The notes beneath the pieces were generated by a model. It saw only the letters and a program-made list of their open reading frames with translations, made no database searches and was not told where the DNA came from. The position numbers and the translations under genes were made by a program. Below, piece by piece: positions 54,401-62,756 of a stretch of DNA of 64,000 bases. Numbering within the stretch: position 1 is the stretch's first letter; each line of letters starts with the position of its first letter. Origin of the DNA: Arbacia lixula. Its lineage: Eukaryota > Echinodermata > Echinoidea > Arbacioida > Arbaciidae. The stretch covers positions 641,501 to 705,500 of the forward strand of contig OZ022588.1 of assembly GCA_963669155.1 (NCBI GenBank). Reading direction: 5' to 3'.

Positions 54401-57400
54401 CTGACCTCCGGCGTTTCTTCAATTGCTTCTGCTTGCGTTGTTTGCTCCTTTGATGCTGGTTGAACTTGAGAGGCTTTGTTTATCTTCTCTGGCTCCAGCA
54501 CGATGTTCTGAACAGCCATCTCGCGCATGCTGATTTGGTCGGGCGAATATTGATTTGTTACGTCCCTCACCAAGGCCTTAAGCGTCATTGTAGTTGCCTC
54601 ATCTGTGGACGGTGAGGCTTTTTGTCCAGCCTCAGTCGTATCCGGGCGCACCAGTGAAGCACGGTCATCTGTTGCTACCGCAGATGACTGTGTACTTGTT
54701 GTTTTTACGTCACGTTCGAACTGCGACGTACCGTCAGCTGTTGTTGTTGTTTGCTGGCTAGCTACATGTGCTGTCAACGGTGTGACCATCGTTCCTGTTG
54801 TAGTACGCCTTTCAAAAACAGGCGAGGAAGTGCTGTCAGCCATTTCAGGCTGGACCTGAGCTTCCGAGTCTTTTTGGTCGATTGGAGGAGGTGCAAGTAC
54901 TTCTTGAAGAACAGCCGGCACTACTTCCTCGCTTACGATGACAGGAGTTTGCGATTCTTTCTGTGAGATGTTGGGAGTCTTCACCCGTTTGGTGAGCCGT
55001 CGCTCGGTTTCTTCCTCAACCCTCATGATGAGTTCTGGCCATGATTGGTCCGACTGAGAAGACTTTTGAGAAATGGCAGGGGTGTAGGACTGAGTGTAAA
55101 TGTCCTTCACTCGTCGCTGCTCATTGGGGGATTTCAACGTGAAAACTCCCAGTGATTGGATGGTTGGTGCATAATCAGGTTCTTCCTCCTGTGATGCGAT
55201 ATGAGCCTCCAACTCCCGAATAGTCTTGACGTACTCACTTTCAAGTTCTTGTTTTAAGCCTCTGAGAAGATCTCGCCAAGATCTGTCTGGCTGCGTGTAG
55301 CTGTCGGAAAGATCTACCTCATCTGACTGAGTCGAAGTGTCAGCTTTGCGACTGATGTCCGGGGCCTTTAGTTTGATTATCCCCAGAGATGTTGGTATAG
55401 CTGGCTCTGGCTTTTGTTTTGTCTTCTTTTTCATCGTGATGATTGCGTTCTCCTCGATTCTGCTGATCAGTCTGTCCCACGAGGTTCGTGGATTGGTTCC
55501 TTGGTCTGTCGTTCTTACTTCTGGTCTTGACTGGACAGGGGTTTGTTCTTCCGCCTTCAGTTTGAAGATGCCAATGAGTGGTGGCTTTTCATCTTTTGTT
55601 TTTTTCTGTTGAGATGTTTTCTTGAACTGATGAATTGCAGTCTCCTCTATTACTCCAACCATTGTGTTCCAATCCTTGTCAGGGTTTGTTGCCTTGTCAG
55701 CTTTCGTCGTTGTATTTTTCTTCTTCAAAGCGTCTTCTACCTCTTGCTGGATAATTCTCACCAATAGCGGCCACGTCAGCTCTGGGTCAGTCCCAGAATC
55801 CTCTGTCTCGGTTTTAGCGGTTTCTTTCTTCGTAGATCTTCGTGTGATATCTTCTACCTCCGTCTGTACCATGCGAACCATCTCTCCCCAGGTGAACTCC
55901 GGTCCTGTGTTTTGATCTTGCTTCGGAACTGGTCGATCTTCAGAGCCGACCAACTTGAAAACTGCGAGAGGGATTTTTTCCGGCTTCTGTGGGGCTTTCT
56001 CGGTTGTCTTGGTTTCTTTCACCTGTTTGATAACCTCTTGCTGAACAAGCCGGATGATCTCTGGCCATTCCATTTCGGGTTGAACGCCTTTGTCATCGGT
56101 GGCAGTGGGCTGCGGTGCTGTGTCCACGCGATGCCTTTTGACCATTTCCTCCGTCTCTTCCTTGATGATACGTACCATCTGCCCCCAGGTTAGTTCAGGC
56201 TGTGTGGCGCCGTCAGAGGTAGGGCCCTTGGGTGCAGCTTTCAGCTGAAACGACCCCAGATTACTAGGTGCTTTCTGCTTCATGGATTGCTTTCGCATAA
56301 CAACCTCCTCGGTTTGATCTCGAACCATCTTGATCATTTGGCTCCATGGCATTTCTGGCTGCGTTCCAGTGCTTTCCGTTACAGGAGCACGCTGACTTGG
56401 GGCTTGCAATTTGACAACACTGACCATTCTTGGTTCAGTAGCTTCCGGCTTCTGTCGAGTTTTGCGGATGATGGATGATTCGATTTCTTCTTCCAGTTGT
56501 GTGACCAGGCGTTGCCATGACTGATCCGGGTTTGTTCCTTGAGTAACTGTGGTTCCCTTCTTTGGCTTCTCTTTTGTAGACTTCAGTTTGAAGACGCCTA
56601 GAAGAGGAGTCTTTTTGCTACCAGTGCGAGACGTTACTGCTCGCTCTTCTTCCACAAGGTCTCTCACTGTGCGGATAAGCTGAGGCCACGCAATAGCAGG
56701 CTCGGTCGAACTGTCTTGCATGCCACGTGACGGCTCTCTTGTCGGTGACGTTTGACGACGTGTAGTGCGTCTGATCACGTTGTCTTCTATCGTTTCTTCC
56801 AATTGTCTGACAAGCGTCGGCCACGAAACACTGCTCTGCGTTCCGACACTTCTTCCTCTTCCTGTAGTTGTGTCGGTGCGCTGGGTGTAGCTATTGAGTT
56901 CATCCCACCTGGACTGACGTAGAGAGTCTGGTTGGACTAACTTGATGACTCCAATGGTTGGGTAGTTGTCACGTGGTCCACCTGGGGATGGACTTCTGTC
57001 TCGTCGGGTGGTGCTTGTCCTGGTTGATGTCACCGTCTCGTCGAAGGAGCGACGAATACTTGACCGATTGAGAGGTGCTGCATCCGGTTGGTCAAAGTCC
57101 CTACCTGCCCAACTTACTCGCCTCTCAACTGGGTGCGGTTGCCGCTTATCCGACACTAGTCGCACGATCCCAATCGTGGGGATTTCCCCTGACCTGGGAC
57201 GATCAGGACGTCTTGAGGTCCGGGTGTGGAGAGGTTCATCTTCGTCCAGGAACTCTTGGGCGTACTGGTAGAGGGAGTCCGAGCGGCGGGTAGAAGAAAA
57301 GCGGCGAAACTGTGGCGTGGAGTCGACACTTATCCCGCTGCTTGAGTCGCGTTCTTCGTCTCCTCCCAACTGTGCTCCGGAGTCTCGAGAAATCAGACGA

Positions 57401-60400
57401 ATCACACCTATCGTGGGGATGTCATCCTAAAAGGAAAGAAGAAAAGTGAGAAAAATAGTGAGAAAGAAATTTGAGGAGACGAAGGGAAAGAGAGAGAGAG
57501 AATAATAGAGATGTAGCAAAGGAAATACAAGGGGGAATAGGAATGAAAGAATGGGGAGTATGAGGATATCACAAAGAAAGAGGAGGAAAACCAAGATGAC
57601 AAATCAGAGGTGGGGAAGATCATCCGGGAGTAAAAAATGTAATAATAGTATGTTGTAGCACTAGGTAATACAAGTAGAAATCGTAATGGGGAGATAATAA
57701 GTAAAGTTGGCAGAATACCCCTCCCCCACCTCCTTCCCATGAGGCAGAACATGCGAATATGAAGGAAAAGACATACAGAATCAGAAGAATGGAAAGAAGA
57801 TGAAGATAGATTACCAGAAGAATGAGAAGAAAGTTAGTATATGACAGAAAAAAATGCAAAGAAATAAGGGGTCATCGAAAAAGACGAAGAAATGAAAGCA
57901 ACCAGATAAGGAAATAAAGAACCTTGCTAATATAATATCCAAATTGCGAAGTGGTAGTATTATAAGAATATTGATAATTAAATGTAGTCTTCGACTTATT
58001 TCTATTTGCTGAAGCCATGGGAATCACAGCGGAAAGTATTGCTTGCATTTAAAAACAATTTATACTCCCTTACTGTAAACACACAGGCTGTACAATCGGG
58101 TATTATGTTTGTATTATTATCTTTATTCTCAAGTTAGCTGTCAAGCTTTAAACTTCAGACTTTAATCTTTTCTCATAATTGATAGACCTATAATATAAGA
58201 GAGCAAGTACAAAGTTATGATACAAACAGAATTTAGCAATATTGTTTATCATTGCTTGTATTACGATTGACAAACAAAATATACCGTTTAAAAATTAATT
58301 AAATTGATATAAACCTAACAATTTTCGAGCATCTGTATTAAGACAAACTTGGTTTGTTTGCTCTTTATTCGTTTCTTTTTGATAGAAACAAATAGTTTGA
58401 CATAAATAACTATCGGTAATGGGTTTAATATATTACAGCTTTCCATACCCCCATTACAGGTGATCGTAGATCCGGCGAGCGGCCTCTAGGAGACCGTCGC
58501 ACAGGCGAAGACGACCGTGATCGTCGCACGGGCGAATTCGACCTCGTTCTCCTCGGACGGCGCAATTTGTCGGTAGTCGACATCTTCTCCGTAAAGGAAG
58601 TTGTCCACGTTCTAGGAAGGCTTGAAGATCTGGAATGGCGGTCGTTTTCGTCGGAGCTCACTGAATCTCTGTCTGGACTTCGTGGTCGACGACCACGGAG
58701 TGAGTTTGGATTTACCAGCTTGATTATTCCTGCACAAAACACAAATCCACAAAAGCAAAATGGAACAGTGTGACGCATATATCCATCTATATTTTCGGAT
58801 TGATTTATTATCGTTGTGCTATTTACATGACTGCGAAATTGATTTTCACCCTTTGCCATTAGTTTCATTGCAATGGAGGTGGCAAGAACTTAGTGAAAGA
58901 TGATATTCTCCTCGTCTCTTCCGTGTTTCTAATGTTCTCCTTTTTCTTTTCCATTCGTTCCTCCAGTTATGAACTATCACCTCAGTCCACACATAGTCCA
59001 CCAAGCGAATCACTGTTCTATTTTCCGTACTTCCTTGTATCCTAAATGATTGATCGTAACGTGTGATTTATATAAATATATATACACGAGGTTTTTGTTG
59101 TATTCTATGTACTTATTTTCGAGTAGAAGGCTGATACGAAAACACACACTGGAAATCTGCATCACTAAACATAATATGACGAGATCATTTCCAATATGTA
59201 TAAGTCCTTAGCGATTTTGACTTTTGTCATAATTTGTTTGATTTTATGCAGAAATTGAAATTGGAACTGGCAATATTTGAGAATTGTCTATGGTTTTATG
59301 CTAATACTGCTAAAAAATGTTTTAAGGTGAGTGGATTTTAAAGCTACTGCATACTAACCAATTGTAGGTACTCCTGGATCTCTCCTAGATCGCCGTTCGG
59401 TTGTCATCTGTAGTTCTTTCTCAAAGGAGACGTTTGGACGAGGAGCCAAGATCTCACACTGACAGGCAGAATCTCGAACCACCTTCTTCGGATCATTCGG
59501 ATCCCGTCGCGTCCTGTGTGTAGACGACTGAGCCTCGTTGACGACGGAGTAAGTCGTACTTCCCACGTGTCTGTCCCTCTCCACAGAGTGAGGGCGTATC
59601 GTTTTGGAGGAGCCAAATGTCTTGTGCGGGACGGCGTATAAGGGGTTGTATTTCTGGCCAGTTTCGTCTGTTACCGGCTGGCCGATGCTTTTAGTGGAGA
59701 GGCCTGTGTGGAACCGGAAGCTTCTGGGACTCGTGGGAGATCCACCGTCGCGTCTGAAAGGGATACCACCCATATCGGCTCTGTACCGGCCAGCCCCGAT
59801 GTGGGTCACCCCTTGCCAGGAGTTCTCGCTCTCTCCGTAGTCGTACAGGTCCTCATCACTGCTGTCCGATCGCTGAGGATCCCGCAGGATGAAATTGTCG
59901 TCAAAGGCTCGACCTGGAATGGGCCTTGCGATGCCTCCGCGCCCCGTTCGTGGCCCACCGAGGTGATAGCTACCGTCGATCGTGATTCTAGCTTCGGTGG
60001 TGGACGAGTGAGGTTCCATTTGTACAACGGTGGAGTCTCTGAGGCCATGGGACGGACTGCCTGGACGGGAGCCGACGAAACCCTGGTTGTCGATACCCAA
60101 GGTTGGTGAAGAAGCCCGACGTTTTCCCCCCAAGCCAGTGTGATAGCGGTAGGTCATTATGTCGTCATCTGCTGTTGTTGCCATGCCGATGGTCCACTCC
60201 GGAGACAGAGGTGGCCGAACGATACTCTTGAACCGGGCAGAGGAGAAATCAACATCGACGTCAGAACCCTTGTGCAGACCTTTCAGTATCGGGAGTTCAT
60301 CCTTGCGTCCGCCGTACGTTTCGCTGTGCCTTCGGCCGCCGTGCCCGTCATCAGAGAACTGCCATCCGGTTGTGTAGTGGTACTCGTTGGTCATTTCAGA

Positions 60401-60889
60401 TTCGTAGGTGTGTCTTCCGTTCATAATGCCGTCTTCCGCTACCTTATCACTGGAGATTGGGTAGCGGTAGATCGCCGGACCATAGGGTGTGCTCTCGGAA
60501 TCGGTGTTATCCGAAATGGTGAAGACCTCCTGCGTTTTCTTTTTCCTCTCCTTCATCTCCATCCTCACGGCTTGCTCCTTCTTCGGGTTAACCGTCTGCT
60601 CTGTCGCACCTGATGTCGTCGGTATCGTCTCCCGTATCCGGACCTCGCTGCCATCAGTCGTTACGAAGGTGTGCTGCAGCTTGGGAGGCCGCTTCTTAAA
60701 GTAGTGTTTGTAACAGAGGATGGCGCTGGTCTCGAGGATGATGGCGACGATGAAAGCCGCCATGACGGACCCGATCAGGACTCCCGTGCTCACTACATTC
60801 GTGGGACACGGTCCTTGCGCCGACACTGGCGGCGCGGTGACGAGAAGGATAGATGAAGCGAGGAGGAATTTGATTGATGACTGATCCAT
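18205..60889 (-). CDS. Giant single-pass membrane protein with repetitive cytoplasmic tail, 13,486 aa, four coding exons
   Basis: The coding exons are 60889-59359, 58729-58449, 57426-18974 and 18400-18205; their summed length is 40,461 nt, divisible by three. Junction phases agree (1, 0 and 2) and all sites are GT-AG. Introns are 58730-59358, 57427-58448 and 18401-18973; none shows another gene. Domain order by residue: signal peptide 1-24, tiny ectodomain 25-35, membrane helix about 37-60, juxtamembrane region to 511, RS-rich exon 512-604, W/KLK modules about 605-1420, a huge S/T/Q-rich array about 1420-12300 with an 11-residue register, tetrad helices 12336-12383 and 12457-12560, and a unique charged C-terminus. 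I recognise no named family; automatic pipelines might call it mucin-like, which the topology contradicts because the repeats follow the membrane helix on the predicted cytoplasmic side. A cytoplasmic scaffold or tether at the membrane is my inference. Confidence 0.88.
18974..21558 (-). other. C-terminal part of the giant exon, final repeats then unique charged region
   Basis: After the helices, TQ-type repeats fade by about 20.6 kb. From about 20.1 kb the protein is non-repetitive: DDDDDSSELSEPDSLTGSG, then an amphipathic stretch (NVDELERIRRDLRLSK), basic segments (YRKPRRSSTD), RFDELFRKSRPTSYVDYGWL, an acidic STDSETDSESWQ-type cluster, EIYDSDDDNQTVCGEIDLS, and a basic end (SPLAYRRSKSEADLR). 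As complex sequence it is the best probe for homologues. Confidence 0.8.
18974..57426 (-). CDS. Giant 38,453-nt exon encoding about 12,817 residues
   Basis: A pyrimidine-rich acceptor (CTTTCCTTTTAG|GAT) at 57427 opens the exon in phase 0 with DDIPTIGVIRLIS. The frame is then uninterrupted for 38.45 kb to the donor at 18973. GC content is visibly higher than in the flanking AT-rich DNA, and repeat copies vary mostly as amino-acid-like substitutions while keeping frame, so it is under coding constraint. The exon is longer than the longest human coding exons I know of (MUC16, roughly 21.7 kb; titin, about 17.1 kb). Many opposite-strand open frames inside it are by-products of the repeats. Confidence 0.95.
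21559..22233 (-). other. Two charged helices with strict 4-residue hydrophobic period
   Basis: Residues 12336-12383 (22233-22090) and 12457-12560 (21870-21559) divide perfectly into tetrads whose first residue is hydrophobic. Examples from the first are LRRE, IKEE, LIEE, IREE; from the second IKHE, IREE, VIDE, LSAE. There are 12 tetrads in the first and 26 in the second, with no register break. Positions 2-4 are dominated by E, R and K. Composition strongly predicts helix, but a period of 4.0 does not match heptad (3.5) or hendecad (3.67) coiled coils. A linker of about 73 residues with a SDSTSPTYHRAQ segment separates them. Confidence 0.9.
22330..26150 (-). repeat. SSPVxxRK / KDFTTQATPT repeat block (residues about 11030-12300)
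   Basis: Units alternate SSPIMQRKITADES, a linker ending KDFTTQATPTTTD, and SSPVAERKLVVDES. Between about 23.05 and 24.4 kb cassettes repeat at about 228-230 bp (one at about 193 bp) with high DNA identity. The S-P-x-x-[RK]-K layout suits proline-directed kinases; that function is inference. Confidence 0.88.
26150..28300 (-). other. Transitional region between TQYE and SSPVxxRK blocks (residues about 10310-11030)
   Basis: Less repetitive. It has acidic-hydrophobic stretches (EEDIIQDFQVEEHSAMVIEP near 27.6 kb; IQQINFIQDFAEIPRSIG near 26.35 kb) with scattered VQV and TQ sites. It probably contains binding motifs distinct from the array. Confidence 0.6.
28300..38700 (-). repeat. TQYE block: strict 11-residue [S/T]-Q repeats (residues about 6850-10310)
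   Basis: Successive units start with [S/T]Q[Y/H]E and are 11 residues long, for example TQHESSQSESS, SQYEVAYKNAT, TEYDVKMQESM, MQHATTQKDGS and THYEWDSTHSS. Near 32.0-36.0 kb a 67-residue cassette (five 11-mers plus one 12-mer) and a shorter 45-residue version are tandemly amplified. A larger cassette beginning with the APRVETTDGLTQHEL sequence recurs near 33.62, 34.71 and 35.67 kb. Spacers of the type HQxSSPILRR and LQTP punctuate the array. Frequent Pro and Gly argue against long helices. Confidence 0.92.
38700..41400 (-). other. QTD-rich region with a 36-bp tandem repeat (residues about 5950-6850)
   Basis: Several QTD/QTE sites sit in acidic, hydrophobic context: SFCQTDFEELPFEE, DSTCQTESEF, DSQVQTDDADVLS and ETQTEQELAE. 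Near 39942-40117 five 36-bp units encode TSPVTTSDRQSA and variants. The QTD sites resemble dynein light chain LC8 ligands in form. Confidence 0.65.
41400..45000 (-). other. Mixed region: diverged repeats, helical segment and acidic patch (residues about 4750-5950)
   Basis: It includes a conventional helical stretch near 42.0-42.36 kb (EDIEELLEAVKKNLVETV; then QYEETLRMRDKELSVV) and an acidic patch near 41.45-41.62 kb (DSDDMETETDADSG; EEEYEDLLSR) framed by two IQTDPV/MQTDPV sites. Acidic-hydrophobic modules lie near 43.5 and 44.0 kb. It separates the SNTSPLP block from the TQYE block. Confidence 0.65.
45000..52250 (-). repeat. SNTSPLPxRA repeat block with 141-bp units and higher-order duplications (residues about 2330-4750)
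   Basis: The basic unit of 47 residues (141 bp) contains SNTSPLPKRAT, then SQ-, MIAKPDMTEGA and STTVVSAKDGS segments (13+11+11+12 residues). At 48644-49349 five units repeat at exactly 141 bp with almost no differences. A larger cassette starting at the VNMPMPVETEKI sequence recurs near 48265, 49474, 50293, 51253 and 52430. Its spacings (1209, 819, 960 and about 1177) differ by one or two 141-bp units and a 33-bp deletion. Proline-directed S/T-P sites followed by basic residues are abundant. Confidence 0.93.
52250..54980 (-). repeat. Degenerate S/T/Q repeat region (residues about 1420-2330)
   Basis: Older, diverged repeats with motifs such as VQVSPV, NTTVQTSD and ASNTE, and at least two acidic-hydrophobic modules (VPAVLQEVLAPPP near 54.9 kb; ADIPRPVEEVVQPQ near 53.1 kb). 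DNA-level similarity between copies is low, unlike the next block. Confidence 0.7.
54980..57420 (-). repeat. Twelve W/KLK modules (protein residues about 605-1420)
   Basis: Each module has a beta-like strand such as PTIGVIKLV, LLGVFKLKS or SLGIIKLKA, a variable linker, a TQPE-type turn, and a helix starting at Trp. Examples are TWGQMVRIIKEETEEMV, SWQRLVTQLEEEIESSI and PWSQMIKMVRDQTEEV. The helix consensus is W-x-x-hydrophobic-[VI]-x-x-[VIL]-x-x-E-x-E-E followed by basic residues. I count twelve Trp helices and about eleven strand motifs including the copy at the exon 1/2 junction. The Trp and the acidic end are nearly invariant while linkers vary, suggesting a folded or ligand-binding unit. 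Confidence 0.85.
58449..58729 (-). CDS. Second coding exon of the giant gene: RS-rich
   Basis: The acceptor TTTTGTGCAG|GA at 58730 completes the Gly split after PTI. The exon encodes IIKLVNPNSLRGRRPRSPDR, then S/R-rich sequence with SNSPVRRSRSSSPVRRSPRG, ending SPDLRSPVMG at the donor GGG|GTATGG (58448). It is 281 nt, phase 1 in and phase 0 out. The S-P-V-R-R and R-S-R runs resemble SR-type phosphorylation clusters, here next to the membrane side of the protein, so an RNA role need not be implied. Confidence 0.85.
59359..60889 (-). CDS. First coding exon: signal peptide, membrane helix and juxtamembrane region
   Basis: The start is ATG at 60889, the first in-frame ATG after an in-frame TGA, in good context (G at -3 and +4). 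MDQSSIKFLLASSILLVT begins a signal peptide, probably cut after VSA (residue 24). Residues QGPCPTNVVST form the whole ectodomain, then VLIGSVMAAFIVAIIL and following residues cross the membrane, with KHYFKKRPPK as stop-transfer. The cytoplasmic part has two similar blocks (MTYRYHTGLGGKR and RSFRFHTGLSTKS), an acidic SDSSDEDLYDYGES patch and many S/T phosphosite-like runs. It ends VPTI plus one base of a Gly codon at the donor G|GTTAGT (59358). A two-helix hairpin, with the signal peptide uncut, is the alternative topology. Confidence 0.88.
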
Positions 60890-60971
60890 GTCTGGGTGTA
60901 GGTAGACGATGAGAGGAATGTGCAGTCCTTTGAGGAGATCGTTGTCCTTTGGTACCAACGCGTGTCAGCAT
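60696..60971 (-). other. Upstream open reading frame overlapping the start of the giant gene
   Basis: Two bases after the acceptor at 60974/60975 an out-of-frame ATG (60971) opens 91 codons that overrun the main ATG by about 190 bases. Ribosomes using it could not initiate at the main start without leaky scanning. The peptide itself (begins MLTRVGTKGQ) has no recognisable features and is probably regulatory or neutral. Confidence 0.4.
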
Positions 60972-60973
60972 TC
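60890..60973 (-). other. 5' UTR part of the first coding exon
   Basis: A pyrimidine-rich acceptor (ATTTCTCTTCAG|GAATGC on the minus strand) marks the exon start at 60973. An upstream non-coding exon is therefore expected; I could not locate it with confidence in the remaining 3 kb. Confidence 0.6.
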
Positions 60974-61327
60974 CTGAAGAGAAATGGAAATAAAGTTAAT
61001 TTACTAAAAAAAAGTTTCAAAAATCACATTATAAGCAAATACTAAAACAATGCAGTGCAAGTTTACATATAAATACATGTACAATGAAAAGTTAAGTCAA
61101 CCAAACTTATACATATAAAAAGCCCACAGCTAACTGTTCCTCTGAATAACAATGTTCTATTAATTACTTTGAAAACAAACCAAACACTTTTTCATCAACG
61201 TGGCTGCCTTAGTTATGCGTTTTATCTCGATTATCATTACTTCAACCATTTTGGTGAAAATGAAAATTTCTGGAAAATGTCAGGTGTACTCCAAAGATGC
61301 CGAAATAATAAAACTAAACATCTTAAA

Positions 61328-61400
61328 TGGATAATAGCTCAAAGGGTAGCGCTCGAATAACTGCCGGCTGAAGTGTACAACTTGTGAGGTTGGAGGATGT
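61328..61400 (+). repeat. Weak tRNA-like segment, possible decayed SINE head
   Basis: GGATAATAGCTCAAAGGGTA followed by GCGCTCG resembles a pol III A box and D-arm region. GAGGTTGGAGG about 45 bases on is only a poor B box. No intact cloverleaf can be drawn, so it is not called a tRNA gene. Confidence 0.2.
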
Positions 61401-61603
61401 AAATGTCATGGAAAGTGATTTTGCGAATATTGTGTAATATTTCATTGAATATTCAATTATATTTTCACTTTTTAAAACTCACTATTGCAATACTATTAAT
61501 TCATAACATTTCCTTGCAGCGAACAGATTTCATCCTTTATCCAAGCTCTAACGTTTAAAGTATTATCAATGCAAGTGCCACATTCTTTTTCTTGAGGGCG
61601 CAT

Positions 61604-61645
61604 GGGGTGAGGGTTGGGGAGGGGAGGGGGGGTGGGGGGTGGGAA
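61604..61645 (+). promoter_or_regulatory. G-rich run capable of forming a G-quadruplex
   Basis: Successive runs GGGG, GGG, GGGG, GGGG, a run of seven G, GGGGGG and GGG are separated by one to two bases. It lies about 650 bp upstream of the giant gene's first coding exon, on the non-coding strand. Confidence 0.5.
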
Positions 61646-62604
61646 GGCATTACATCAATGCAGTTATATTTTCCGTCCGGTTCTGCCAGGGTGAACTTCC
61701 CACGTCTGCTAAACGGCACTGCGTTCCCAGTCGATAATCCTTGGGCGCAATATCTTACTCAGTGATAGTGAACATGGACGAGTGAAACTGGCAGTGTCAG
61801 ATTTTGTGGACAAGTGATAAAGAAATAACCACTGCCTACATTCGTTTGTTTCAAGGTTTTGTCTGATTTTATCTTGATCAATTTATTTCTCGTGGTCTTT
61901 TTTTTCTCCTTTACTTGTTTTCCCCAACATCATTTAAAAGTCGATATCTCCTTTTTCATGCGGTGGCATTTTCTGACACGCTGTAATGGAAGTTAATTTT
62001 TGAGCAAACATAATGTGGTTAAACGCTATAAATGATTATTTACCGTCATGCAAAATCCAACCGCACATGTTCAAATACCGACTCAGCTGACGTATATGGG
62101 TCATTCCATGGGGTTGGGGCATGTAATGTCCATGTAACAGAGGTATCAAACATTGCTGTTCACCATGAAGATCAATCGAATATACGTTAAATGATCATAT
62201 GAATTTAATATCTATTTCCTTTTACTGCACAACCTACTCCTTTAATGATTTTGTGTTACACTTTATGCAGATCCTGTATACTGTTGTACTTTATTACAAC
62301 AATTAATAGTATCTACGTATTATGTCAACACGTCTCACTATGACGTGCTTTTTGAAACATATGCCGAGCAGCTTGCAATGCTTAAGACACTGTCAAGGCT
62401 AGACTATATTTCTCTTGGCATGATGGAGTTGTAGCACTGAAAGTTGACAGGTTTGTGATTATTTCTGGCCTGTGTACGCGAACTCCGCATAGAAGGTTGA
62501 CTTGGAAAAAGCGTCACATGAAAACATCGAGCAGAAAGTATTTTGCCCTCACTATTGTGCGTGTTAAGCCGCAGGTCGCAAGAGTTAAGGAAAGCGAGAG
62601 AGGG

Positions 62605-62608
<4 letters not shown>

Positions 62609-62651
<43 letters not shown>

Positions 62652-62722
62652 TCTAAAGAGGGAGAAAAAAGGGGCATACAATAGAAAAGTCTGGTAGTAA
62701 AATAAAGAAAGAGAGAAAGAGC

Positions 62723-62755
<33 letters not shown>

Positions 62756-62756
62756 T
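62609..62756. repeat. Two (GA)n microsatellites
   Basis: Runs at 62609-62650 and 62706-62756 separated by a short unique segment. Confidence 0.95.

Noticed and set aside
18974-57426. Extracellular mucin interpretation of the S/T-rich giant
   Set aside because: The repeats follow the membrane helix with a basic stop-transfer, and the protein has many charged helices and phosphosite-like motifs but no mucin, SEA, VWD or EGF-type segment.
58449-58729. Separate SR splicing-factor gene
   Set aside because: No RRM domain is present, and both ends are splice sites in phase with the neighbouring exons.
61328-61400. A tRNA gene
   Set aside because: Only the A-box side is tRNA-like; no cloverleaf or proper B box can be drawn.
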